Source: Datnioides undecimradiatus (lineage: Eukaryota; Chordata; Actinopteri; Lobotiformes; Datnioididae). Taken from it: a stretch of DNA of 64,000 nt. Position numbers and translations under genes: made by a program. Of this stretch, positions 11,041-22,964 are shown piece by piece; positions within the stretch are counted from its first letter, which is position 1, and each line of letters opens with the position of its first letter. The stretch is taken from the NCBI GenBank assembly GCA_008933995.1, contig WARS01000033.1, forward strand, positions 3,841,813 to 3,905,812, read 5' to 3'. The notes under the pieces are model-generated. The model did no database searches and was not told the DNA's origin. It saw only the letters and a program-made list of their open reading frames with translations.

Positions 11041-13069
11041 CTTAGTGACAAACTTTGCATCTACCAGTTAATTACTGAAAACTGACTGGTAAAGAGGTAA
11101 CCTGGGTTTAATCCCTTTTAAATTTATAGGTCATAATGTTTGAAATGTCATCGCTTTAGTATGAAGGACCTAAAGGCCTCATGAAGTAGATGATAAGTAG
11201 ATGATGTAGCTACTTTCCAGTCCCATAGAAAGTTTCCAGTCCCATGTACAAGCCATCAGCCCTTCTTTAATGTTGTCAGGCCACAACTATACAGTTACTG
11301 TCTCCAGCCAACTGAATATGGTTTCTAAGTAGAAACTGGCCGATCAGTCATTTGGATATTGTGTAAGTGTATCACTGGCAGCTGAGCTCCCTGTGGGAGA
11401 ACAAGGCAGTGGAAACAGACTGGTGTTGGACAAAAGGGTTTGTCAGCAGCTGTGCTGAAGAACGAGGACTTTGGGCGGTGTCTACAGTCGTAGGCAGCAG
11501 AAGTGTTTCAGCTGCAGTGTGCAGGCTAACAGCTAAGGGTAAAATAGCTGAGTGAGTGGGCGTGTTGGTGTGAGGGCAGACAGAGGTGTGTTGATGTGTG
11601 CATAGCTGTGCGAGCAGTATGATCTGTGAATGTAGCTGTACAACTATCTTTTGATCAATCACAGCGAACGCTGATGAACTGTGGGTGGTTACTACCGGCA
11701 GTAAAATCAGACTGTTAAACCTGAGTGACAGATATACGCCCTCAAGAAGTGAAGGAACATCAGATCAACACTTTTTTTTATGTTAACATTGTTACAGGAA
11801 TGTTAATCAAACATATTAATGGCTGAGATACTAGACTTATATACACTGGACCTTTAAAACCACTATTTTTTAAATCTTTGTCTTTAAAATACAATTTGAA
11901 TGTCTACTACACAGTCAGAGTTATTTAGTTAAAGATCAACACTCAAAAACTAGCTATTCTTCTTCATTAGCTCAATACTTACGTAGTTTGAGAAGATTGA
12001 AAGTGGCCAAACAAGACATCTATTGTCCTCGAAGGTGGACAGAAATGTTGTTGAATCCTGAGAGGTGGACTGAAAAACCACCATTGTCCCGCCCACTTCA
12101 AAACCAGTGAGAGTCAGACAACAGCAGAAGTACATACACCTAAAAACTCCCAAACTCAAACAGAAACTTTTGTGTCAATGTGAGATCATAATGCTCATAA
12201 AGACGCAAGAGAAAAATAGATTTTCAAGGACTTTAATGTACAGCGGGCAAGAGAGGCGATATCACTGCAATCAGTGTCGTCTCAGCTGGGTGTGTTCTAT
12301 TTGGACAGCTCAGTGGATTAATATGGCAATGCGTGGTATGACAGGTGGCATTACAAGAATGACAACTCCACCCTGCTTTGAGGTTTTGCGACCTTTGGTT
12401 CACTTTGAACTCTCGGTAGGCTCCGGCGCCACTCCCATCTCTCCACAATCAACCAGGATACGGTGGAAGGACAAACAGACCCATAAGTATTATGAATGAC
12501 TTTAGAATAAAGGTAATGCTGCAGCATCTGCCCCAGCTGACCAAACCAGGTACTGTTCAGCATTGTCTGACAAACATAGGAAGAATTACAAAGGAACCAA
12601 TGCAAACAGAAAGTCCATCCCTTCATGTATATTCAAAGTGCACCGAAGCTTAGAAAAATCCCCTTGTCTCACAACACAAACAGTACACATCCAAAAGTCA
12701 CTTCCTCTATTATCGCATCCAGCACAACAATGTGTTAGCACCTTTGATCCCCTACATCAGAAACACAAAGAAATCCCATTTTTGGCAACCACTTTGCTAA
12801 ATAACGCCATTGTGTTTTAGAGTTTTGCATTTTTCTCAACATTTCCATCAGTCAAGTAACAAATCAGACTCCTCACCCGCTTTGTTGGGACATGAACTGA
12901 CAATCAGTCTGATCAGGTTTCAAGAATCTGCTCATTCATTTTCGTAAGAGACATGAGTGGAAACCGGTTGCTGCCAGGTGGCCAATAATATGTTAGTTTT
13001 GAAATTTGAAAATGGCTGACAAAAACATTTTAAAAACAGCGACATTATGTGAAACACGCTTTTTAACTT

Positions 13070-13300
13070 TCTTGCCAAAAGTAAGATGAGAGAACTGATA
13101 CTACTCTTGTTGAATATGAAACTACAGCCAGCAGCTAGTTTGCTTAGCTTAGCACAATCACTGGAAAAGGGGAAACAGGTAGCCTGGCTCTGTCCAGGGG
13201 AAAAAAACGTCTCCTAGCAGACGAACTAACACGTTATATGATGATTGTTTATAATGAAACTGAAGTAAAAGGGGAATGTTTTGTATTTTACAGGGAAGAT
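13070..13300 (+). repeat. TTAGC-type interspersed repeat, copy 1
   Basis: Carries cttgccaaaagtaagatgag, then ctacagccagcagct, gcttagcttagca, ggggaaacaggtagcctggc and tctgtccaggg. The order of words is the same as in the copies at 15080-15290 and 49170-49440. Non-autonomous element, no coding capacity. Confidence 0.7.
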
Positions 13301-14373
13301 GTGACAGACAGACACGAGATAAACAGTGAGCTTTGAAGGTAGTTGGGATGTGACTTATTTACCTTCAGACAGAGTTTAACTAAAGTGTTACCCCCACTTC
13401 TGGTCTTTGTCTTGAGCTAAGCTAAGCTAACAGACACTTATGAAAGCGATGTTGATCCTATCGTCTAATTCCTCACAAGAAATCCCATAAATGCATTTCA
13501 CAAAACAAGTAAACAAGATCCGTATTAAACAGGTTGAAAGTTTTACTTTAATAGTCCTTAAACTGCTGTCCTCCACTGAATGCTATTTAGAAAAGAGCTT
13601 CATGACAATTACAGAATATGATCAGCTCCCTGTACTGGCTTCATTTAATAGTGGGAAGTGATACTCTACTAGCCTCGCCTGCAGTCTGTCCAATCAGCAC
13701 AGGAAAAAACCCCCAACATGAGTTAGTGACAATCAGACGTAATGAGTCATGTGACCAGTCTAACCCCTACCCTACCTCAAAAACTGGACAGGTAAGCTTC
13801 AAATCAACACTTCCTCTCTACTCCAAAATACCTGCCAAGATCAAATCAACACAGCTGAACACTGGCACTTGCTGCTTTCAAGACTTTGAAACTGATGATC
13901 GCTTTAGGTATTGTTTTCAAGCCAATTTTCCAAGGTTTTTGGGAATGATCAGTTTAGTTCCTGGGTAGGTAATGGCGGAAAAGAACAGTAAACGCATACC
14001 GATAACAAACTCTGCAAAAAACACAACATGAAATAAGCTAGTAGGTTGAAAGTCTTCATGTAAGAATTTCTTGTCGGATTAATTCTGATGCCATAAATGA
14101 GGCGGGGGGGGTAGAAAAGAGGGGTTGTTCTTTAAAGACTGCATCCAGATAAGTGAAGTCCACTGTGAAGACAAGGTGTGGATGGTGGCTCAGGCTGGCA
14201 GAGGACACGACCAACTTTCCCTCCTACCATTCCTCTTTTTTCTGTCCATTAAGTGTGAAAAATGGAAGGTCTGCGCAACTGGATGGTTTGTCCTTCTTGC
14301 CAACAAATTTGGGAACTTTTTGGGAACGTTTCTCATGCGGCTGTGGCGACTGTTCGGGAGTGTAAGTGGCTGG

Positions 14374-17300
14374 TTAGTTGGTTAAGGCGTGAGGTCTCTC
14401 CAGTGTGCTGGGAGTTTGCGGCATGTTTCTGTGGTCCCTCCAGTTTATACTTCCTTGGTCTGGAAATTCAAAAGAGAACATGTAAGTGAATGGCAAACGT
14501 TTGATTGAAAATTTGCCTCCATTTGCAGAGAACTCACCGCCGCCACCTGCTGACTTTGTGCCAGTGGTCCCCTTGGTTCCTCCTAATCCGTCACTCTACC
14601 ACAGAGGAAGATAAAAAGGCTCGTAAGGTCAGGAAGGACACAGTGCTGATGAGTGAATCTGGTCAAGTTGTGCGAGGCAAACAACCTCACTGTGAATAAA
14701 CTGAAATCAACTGGTTATGTAATAGGTTATTTCATTTCTTCATTCCAGCTGTGAAATGGTATCCCCTCTTTCTGTCACTATCACTTCTTTTTTGAGCTTT
14801 TCAATCTTTAAAGAGTGTCCTTTGCACATTTTAAAAACAATCTTTCTTTCTTAACTTACTTATTATTATATCTAGGCTGCTTAACACTGTCTTTTATGCA
14901 TGAGCATTTTAAATTTGACTCGCAGTTTTAAGGTTGACTCAGCCTGTCTTTGTGTGGGTTGGTTTTCGTTTTAACTGGCTTTGCTAAACTGTTCTATATT
15001 AAGTTTTTATGTTATTTACGCTCCTGCACCCAATTTACAATGTGTTTTTCTGCTGCAAATAGTAAATGCACTGACGCTGACTCTGATGTATATACAGTAT
15101 ATATGTTCATATGGTCAATGTGGAGCTGCAGCCAGCAATCGGTTAGCTTAGCTCAGCATAAAGACTTGAATTAAGAGGAAATAGATGACCTGGGTCTGCC
15201 CAAAGGTGACAAAATCTACCTGCCAGTGTCTCCAAAGTTAACTAACATGCTGTTGTGTATTTATAGTAACAATGTCCTGTAGCGTTATTACGCTGACCAA
15301 TCTCACTCCTCCTGTCTAAACCTAGTACTGGCACCGCACAGTAAAAGAGCTTCTATACAAGCCAAATATCTGCATTCAAAACTTAACTTGTATGTATGTG
15401 TAGAATGCTAGCATTGTAATCAAAATGTGCTTCAAGTATCAAGTAGTGAGTATTTTAATATTATATTAATATGTATATATATAATATTCCTGCTACATTC
15501 ATGTGCATGTTCCTGCTTTAGACGGTTATGGCTGAGCTTATGTCAAGTCTGAAGCATGGTTGTCCTGTGATAAGCATGCATGTCTATAAATCAAACCTTT
15601 CCTGAGAGATACAAACCATTTTCAAACTTTGTGACAATTTATTTTCCATTTAATCCGAAAGGGTTCTCTGCACTCTATTGTAAGGTATTAAGGGTGTGCC
15701 AAATTCTACTCTGGAAACTAACGAGTAATAAAATCTGTCTGACAAATACAATAGCGTAGAAAGGTCAATACTTGCCTCCTGAAATTACATTTCATGGAAA
15801 TAAAAGTATCTTTGTACTGTGTAGTACTAAGGTAGGTATAGTTAGTGACACCACTGCTGTTGTTGGCATTGTAAGAAAATATATATTATATTACACACAC
15901 TGTGTACAACTGGTGAAAAAAGCTTATTGGGAATATTGTGGAATTTGCCGTACGTGCGATGTGTTTTAATGCCAGCCTCTCAAAGTGAGGCTCTCGGATA
16001 TAATGCAGCTCGGGCAAAACAGCAAAACAACTACTACACAACAGCTACGGGGTTTTTTCATTGTGCTCAGTTTCCTCCTTCCACGCTTGGGGTGGTTTCA
16101 TGGAAGTGAAGTTAACCCATCAAGGGTGACAGCGCATGAGAAAGAGTTGGCGCTATGTCAAAGTGGGCGGGACGACTCCACGCTTCCTGCATGAGGGTGA
16201 GGAGCTACAGTTTGTAGCTTCAAGTAGGTGTCTTGTGATATTGATTAGAGGCTGATGTTCATCATACTAATGAGACTAATGGTCATGATGCACCACAATA
16301 TCCTGACAAAATTCTTTTTAATGTTCTTTGAGACATTGTCATTGATGGTCTAATCTATTTTCATTTGTCTCGTGGGTTTGCATAGCTTCGATCTAATGAG
16401 GCCAACAGCAGCTACGGTATCAAAGCCTACGCCGTTCATCTGCTGATTGCGGATAGCCAACCACGTATCGCTCCTAACTGGCAGCTAATGAACCGCAACA
16501 GATAATCCACGCTACATTTAGATGTGGAAGGTGCTGCAGTATGAACGGAGTGAAGTGTTTAGTGACAGACTGGGAGACTGAGAGAGAGGGCGGGGAGGAA
16601 CTGCAAATGCAGAAAAAGGACAACGAAAAGCAGGTAGATCTTACCGTTGTGCCACTCACATCATACGCGTTGCCAGATTTCCTGTGGGTGACAACAAAGA
16701 AAATTAGATTGAATTATCTTATTAGGTCTTAAAATGTTATGGTGGTATGCCATATCCATATGTACAGGGACAAAGGGTGCGTAGAGTCCTATTTAAATAC
16801 GTAGGTTTGATTTATGGCTCGAGATCTTTAAAACTTGGTCCGTCTAGCACCTGTTTGGTGCTTGACTCTTTTCCAAGTTTGTATCCTTATTGTCTTTATC
16901 ATCCTGGTTCACACACACACAGACACACACACACACACACCATGTCCTTTAGTCACAGTCCCCTGCTCTCCTTCCAAAAAGGCTTTCTGTCATAATGACC
17001 ATCGTGCTGCTCTCAGCACTCTCCGGTCCTGCCTCACTGCACCTTTCAACAATCCAGCGCAGTATACAGTAAATTTCTCTTAATACTTAAACTTAGTTGG
17101 ATTTGATTAGTCCTAATAGACCCGACTGGCTCATTTGAGCTCGGGCTGAACTTCAACTGCTTGGAAGGCCAAACTGTCATTAGCAAACTGTATATAAGTG
17201 ATATCAGGCTTGAGTCAAGCTCTCTAACCTAAAAAGGTTCAGAAAATGCTGAACTCACCGTTGTCCCAAATTGAGCTGACAAAGGTTATTATATTGTATT

Positions 17301-18574
17301 CTGGACAGAGCCATTGGTATAATTAACAACATTCATCAGGCCTTGATTTGATAAGACTTTAGGTTTAACTTGGGACTTGACATGACTTGAGTCTAGACCT
17401 GGACTTGCCTTGGCTTTGATAGGACTTCAGAATGAATTTGGAACATGTGACGTGACTTGATTTAAGATTTGACTTGACCTGGGATTTGTCGCACCTGTAA
17501 GACTTACTCAGACTTGTGCATTTATAATAATGAATCCCTCCCTTTCTCAGAAAAATATAATACATAGAGTTTTCTGCTGAGCTTGTGTGATCAACTGGAG
17601 ATTTATCTCTGGACTCACTTTGACAAGACTATTAATCAAACAGCTGCCACCACAAAGTCTCCCTTGTGTTCTTCCTTGATGCAACACCTTTAGCCTTCAC
17701 CTTGTCAGCACACACTAGCACAGGTGTGTTCCCCTTCTGCAAATATATATCATTTTCTGAGTTACGATTCCCATCTATCACTACAGTCTCATTCCGGCGT
17801 CATTCCACTGAGTGACAAGCAAGCCTTGGAATGTGCAGAAACCGAGTGCACAAGATAAGACTATTGTCTCAGCCAACAGTACCTCCGTGTCACTGTCTCT
17901 GGTATGTTTGGTGTGACAGCCCCACTAATGGGCATACAAATATGCACGTGGATGTGTATGAAAACACCTACATATGCACACACACACACACAAAAATCTA
18001 CCATCAGGCTATGGAAGTTTAAAGGTCCAAGCCCAGCCCCTTCAGCTCAACTACCTCATCCTTAAAACAATATTTTCCGATTATATATCTCGGCCTCCTT
18101 CTCTTCAAACAGGCAACACCCTTCATCAAAAACGACCCATCGAGTCCAACAAGTCTCTGCTGAGCAGTGATGAATAGCAATTAAAGCCTTGAAAGTTGGT
18201 AGACGGGAAAATGATTCAGCCAGCGTATTGTGAGCAGCCACTGCAAACAAGAGAGGACTTGTTCTGGGTGCCACGGTTGGTCACGATTACTCATACATTC
18301 GGTGACACAGCTCTTAATAACTTGTGACGGCATTCGGGAGCGCAAATGATCAAAGGTCAGATATTTCAGGGGAAAAGAGAGTTTAAAAGACGTGGCTCAA
18401 CACAAATCTACCGAAAAGAACGGCGCTTTGCATCAGCACGTTCCCTCACCTGTGACACCTGGCGCACAGGGCAACGAGAATGATGCTGAGGACGAGGAAG
18501 ACGATGAGGGAGACGATGCCCACCTCCGGGGATGAAAACCAACCCAGCGTGTCAACCATCCCTAGTGGAGCCAT
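14374..18574 (-). CDS. LAT/LIME/PAG-like transmembrane adaptor (partial model)
   Basis: Minus-strand exons: 18574-18450 (exon starts 18586), 16681-16645, 14595-14538, 14459-14374. Every border is a good GT/AG site. Each exon is open in the phase handed on by the previous one; exon 3 is open in that phase only. The frame ends at TAA 14376-14374, giving 101 residues. Residues 1-18 (MAPLGMVDTLGWFSSPEV) precede one membrane span at about 19-36, then CARCHR and SGNAYDVSGTTSDGL. This resembles the LAT membrane-proximal region (CVHCHR, SYDSTSSDSL), with a palmitoylation-type CxxC next to the membrane. The Grb2-binding YxN motifs of this class are not in the model. After the TAA the same frame stays open for 49 more codons. 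The gene may be truncated or decayed, or have unrecognised exons. Exons 1 and 2 are well supported, 3 and 4 moderately. Family assignment is inference. Confidence 0.5.
15080..15290 (+). repeat. TTAGC-type interspersed repeat, copy 2
   Basis: Lies in an intron of the adaptor-like gene. Contains gagctgcagccagcaatcgg, ttagcttagctcagcataaa and gacctgggtctgcccaaagg, in the family order. Confidence 0.7.
16911..16940. repeat. (CA)n microsatellite
   Basis: Interrupted CA repeat in an intron of the adaptor-like gene. A shorter one lies at about 17977-17991. Confidence 0.9.
17345..17520. repeat. Degenerate GACTTG tandem repeat
   Basis: Roughly a dozen imperfect copies of a GACTTG/GGACTT unit occur within 175 bases (gggacttgacatgacttgag, acctggacttgccttgg, gtgacttgatttaag). 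It reads as an eroded minisatellite with no coding content. Confidence 0.7.
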
Positions 18575-18586
18575 TGTCCAAGTGCT

Positions 18587-19301
18587 CTGCAAAGGACAGC
18601 AAAAGCTGCTTCAAACGTATCGACATAGCAACCAAGCATCGTTCACAAATAACCAAAATGTGTTTCCTAAAATTATGTAAAATCATGAGAAAGTTCCCAC
18701 GACACATTTCAGGTGAATTTCAGTTTCTGCATGAAATACAATCCTGATAGCATCCAGCGAACATATTGAATCTCACATGTTAAACTCCAACCTGTCTCGA
18801 AATAACGATCTATGACGAAACACAATTAACAAAAAAATAATTAAAGCTCTTAACTCACGTTGTGTGCTGCTTGACACCACTGTAGCTCTGTCAAAAACTG
18901 TTCTCAGTCATTCAACTGCCTTCGCTTTATGAGGCTCACAGCAGGCAGGCAGACGACTTAGGGAGGGACTCTGTTCATTGGTGTCCTGTCTGTTATGAAG
19001 GAGGTGCTGACAGAAACCCATAAACAGCCCATTGTGTTATTTATCTCAGCTAAATTACATCCGCACCTGACATGCCTGTGGCTTCCAGGAATGTCGGAAT
19101 GCGTGTTTTAGCCCCTAAAAGACTGAAACTTGACAACATAGATGTGGAAAATATACATATTTATAAAACAATACAAGACAGATGTTTTGAACTTTTACTG
19201 AGAATACTCCGGGTGTGCGAGCTGAACCAGCCGTTGATGTTAAATCATGTGTGCGCTGTAGCTGCCTGCCAAGGAAAAGCTGATTAGGCAAAGACAGACA
19301 G

Positions 19302-19332
<31 letters not shown>

Positions 19333-20561
19333 TGCTTTCATACAACACCTCCCTCTAGCAGCAGTTTACATGACTGCAGAATGCTGACACGTCATCTCAG
19401 GCCTCCGCGAGCTCATACTCCAATCTTTACTCATTTTGAACGTGCCGTCATTTCTGTAGTGGCGGATTCCTGAGCTATGACTTTTATAGTATTCATCACA
19501 TTCTCTCTCCAACATGTGTTTTATGTATTATTTCCACTCATAAAAGCACAAAATAACCCTACATTTATATTTACATTTATTTATATTCCACATGATTGTA
19601 GATATATGATTAATATCTGGTAAATTACAGTAGAAAAAAACACTGCTGTGTCAGTATTCACCAGTTTCTCCTTTATGACCTAGAGCTAAAACTACTGAAA
19701 TCATACTGATAAGGGACCTATTAAAAATGGAAGGATCACTGCTTTACTGATCAGGTCCAGTCATGAAAGTAAAAGCTGAAGAAAATGCTAAAGTTAGCCG
19801 TATCGTCATCTGAGTGCTCAGATGAACAGTTGGTGTGCTAATAAATGTAGCAACCTGGAAAACCTGAAAACAAATAGACATACCAGCGCACCGACAGGAT
19901 ATACTCTGTCCGTTGGTGGCATACCGATGCGAGGTGAAAACTTGCGAGTGTGCCTGTTGTGCGCCTGTTTCCAGCCACACCTGCGAAATAATGCTATCAG
20001 CCTTTTTTTTTTCTTTTTGACTGCTTGGTCAGTGGAATTACCCCATGCAGTGCCAAGGGAGCAGGTCGATTATGTGATTCAGCGTTCACACTTTATTAAA
20101 GTCACCAGACATCTTTCGTACACTTTCCATCTGCTGTTTCCCTCCACAAAAACCTGTCTTTAATTGCATTTTTGGTATATGTTTGTAAGATTTTGCTTTA
20201 TGTATGCTTTTAAAACAAAATATGTTAATTAAAAAGAACCTTTACAGCTCACTAATAAATATACTATATGCCCTTTCTTTTATCTGTACCATAAAACTAG
20301 CTGTTCCTTCCAGAGCTTAGTGTTAAACAATGCTAACTGTCTCCTGGCATCAGCTTCAAATGTAACGCACATACATAATATTAGTACTGATCTTCCCATA
20401 TAACTCTCTGGAAAAAGGTGAGTAAGGAGTATTTCTCAAAATGTAACTATCCTTTTAATGACATAATTGCTGTGAAATATAGTTTTGGAGATGCAGAGAC
20501 ACACTGGAAGGTAGCAAAGGCAGAGGGAGAATTGCACTGATTTACCCGCGGCTCACATGTC

Positions 20562-20592
<31 letters not shown>

Positions 20593-22101
20593 CACACCGC
20601 AAACACATCTCTTTGTTAGTGATGACAGCGACACCAAGTAACACCCACGCCCATTACTCGCTTAACAGACCCATTCTGTCATAATCGTCCTCTGAAGCCC
20701 TGCAGAACAGGCAATCTGTAGCTCTGAGCAATTTTCATTTGTTTCCTTTCTGGGATCCGTGTGAGATTTGCTCAGAGGCACAAAGCAAAATCAATAGCTA
20801 CACTTTCACAGCAGGGTGAAAAGGAAGCCTGTGGGAATCATGGCCAATTTCAAATATTTGCAACATAATCCTGAAAGCACAGTTTGCTCATATAGGAATG
20901 AACCCAGCTAACAAATAATCTCTATTTGTGTGCAAATTGAAAAAATAATAACCTTCCTGATGCTTGCTGAGTTTAACCCTGCAGAGGGAAGCGGGCCCGC
21001 TGCATGAATCCATCAGTGCTACCACAGGCTTCGCTCACACGCGCGCTGCTCTGCTGCTTGTTTTCATTCACACTATCACAAATATCAGATCAGTTACAAT
21101 CAGATATTATACATACATATATATAGTCATACAGTCGCAGTTCTAAACGTTTATTTAGGTTTCAACTCTTCTGACCAAAGAGTGGCACACCACTCACACA
21201 TTTCAGATTAAATCACTGTCCAGTTAAACCTCAAGACAAAACTCTGAAAGTCACTGTGGTCATCCAGCACACAACTTCTGTTTGACTGAATAAATAAGAC
21301 ACGCAATGTTCATTAATGAGTTTTTTTCTTTTTGTTTATTTGTTTTGTTTAAGACCATTATTAGCGTAATGTACCATACACATTAGCCTAAATGTGTAAC
21401 TATTCCTTTAAAACGAGGCCTGAACTGTGACCCACGCACTGATACTGGGCCATCCTGAATCTTGTCCGGAGGGAATTTCCTTTTCATATTAGAGACAAAA
21501 GGTGTGGCTACCAGCTTAATGAAAAATAAAAAAACCCCAAAACAAAACTGAAATACAATCTGCATCTGCAAACAATGAACAGGCTAAACCTCAGAGTCAC
21601 GCTGACAGCAGCCTAGTTTGCTCCACACGAACAAACAGGGTCAACAAGAAATATCTGAGTTTAACATTAGCATCTAGACACACTTGATTTACTTCATAGC
21701 TGCTCTAAATATTTAGTATTTCCCAAGGATTCGCAATTTTTTCCATTTTCCTCTAGATTCTATTCATGTAGCTTTTCATGTTAATTGTTACATAGTGCTC
21801 GCCCTTGCTGGGTGTCTGGCTTGTGTACAATCTACTAAATATAAGATAACCAAGATTTCATGTGCTGCAACATCTGCCAATCACACTGCTTCAATTTGTA
21901 AAGAATTAGCTTTTTTTTGGATATTTGAAACTCCTTCTTAAGAGAACAGAGGAGGACAGCTTAACCAATAGTGTTGGACTCAACCATTGACCACATCTTG
22001 AGAGTCGTATGAGTTTTAGATTGGGCAGAGGAATAACAGAAACTATAACTGGTACCTCTTACCCCTGCAGGGCAGTGTTGCCCCTCAATATCATTTCAAA
22101 A

Positions 22102-22135
<34 letters not shown>

Positions 22136-22800
22136 ACACTTCACAGTAACTGGATCTGCTGAGGGATTTGACCCATGCGGAAGACTGTTCTGCCAACTTC
22201 CCTCCATGTGCACTCTATCCCCCTGCCTCAGTATTAAACTAGCCTCTTTGTTCGCCCCAAATCCCACTATCTGGCTAGTCCACTTCGGTGAATGCTGTAA
22301 TCCAGATTTGGACTCCGTCTTTCAGTGTTGACGCCGCTGCTCGCCTCACAGAGCAGAGAGCCTCTGTGGCGAACAGGAATGTCAAATATAAAACTTGAGA
22401 CGCAGGTTTGGAGCAGCAGTATGTCCACAACAGGACAGTAAACAGACTTTGGATACCAACTGCTTTATGTCTGTATCAGAAGAGGTAAAAGAGTTTGAAA
22501 ATTCATCTTTTTTATAAATATTTAAACTATTTGTGTTTATTTTTCCAACATTTTTACTAAAGTTAGAAACCGAAAGGCATGTAGACATTATTAGCTTTAC
22601 TCCTGGTTTGTTTCAGACCAGTGTCCCTCATCAGAACAGACTACGTCATCAGCAACAATTAAACTGGAGGATGATTCACTGTGGAAAACTTTACTGAGCC
22701 ATAGTTAGCAAACTATGGGGTCCACTGAGCCAGCTATTGCTATTGTTGAATCAGCAGTTAAACCCTTAGGACATTTCAGGTGACCTGGTAATTGTTGTAG
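18587..22800. other. Intergenic, adaptor-like gene to paqr8
   Basis: No coding exon is supported. It should contain the 5' end of the adaptor-like gene, since its first coding exon is preceded by an acceptor (cctttgcag at 18595-18587), but no upstream exon could be fixed. It also holds CA repeats at about 19303-19327, 20563-20591 and 22102-22133, and an inverted TTAGC-type repeat copy at about 20285-20450. Confidence 0.45.
20285..20450 (-). repeat. TTAGC-type interspersed repeat, inverted copy
   Basis: On the minus strand it reads gatagttacattttgagaaa, then gttacatttgaagctgatgc, caggagacagttagca and ctctggaaggaac. These words follow the family order but are diverged. Confidence 0.5.
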
Positions 22801-22902
22801 ACAAGAGGCTGTTTCACATCGTTTTATTGTTTAAATACTTTAAGTAATCACATTGTTCACAGACAAACCGATTTGTGTTGAAGAAAAACATATAAAGATT
22901 GC

Positions 22903-22908
22903 TTTATT
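22903..22908 (-). terminator. Polyadenylation signal of paqr8
   Basis: AATAAA on the minus strand, 57 bases past the paqr8 stop codon, implying a very short 3' UTR. A second AATAAA lies at about 22823-22828 and would give a UTR of about 160 nt. Confidence 0.55.
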
Positions 22909-22964
22909 AGTAGTATTTGGTACATTTAAATCCAACCTTTTCCTGTCTCTCTCACACACACTTG

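Larger units (their letters stand above)
9270..14055. other. Gene-poor stretch between znf395 and the adaptor-like gene
   Basis: It holds GT repeats at 9886-9912 and 9937-9955, GA repeats at 9955-9968 and 10058-10085, and an interspersed repeat copy at about 10530-11040. A TTAGC-type repeat copy lies at about 13070-13300, and an inverted fragment sits at 13410-13430. Two minus-strand exon-like units (11983-12069 and 12932-12970) are discussed as findings. No protein-coding gene is otherwise supported. Confidence 0.5.

Noticed and set aside
16130-16195. Exon-like minus-strand stretch after ccctcatgcag
   Set aside because: The acceptor is good but the in-phase frame reaches a stop with no convincing donor; not included in the adaptor model.
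17259-17300. 42-nt candidate exon of the adaptor-like gene between exons 1 and 2
   Set aside because: The donor is good and the phase fits, but the acceptor (ctctgtccag) is followed by a closer AG within the exon, and the encoded peptide has no family resemblance. Exon 1 joins exon 2 directly without it.
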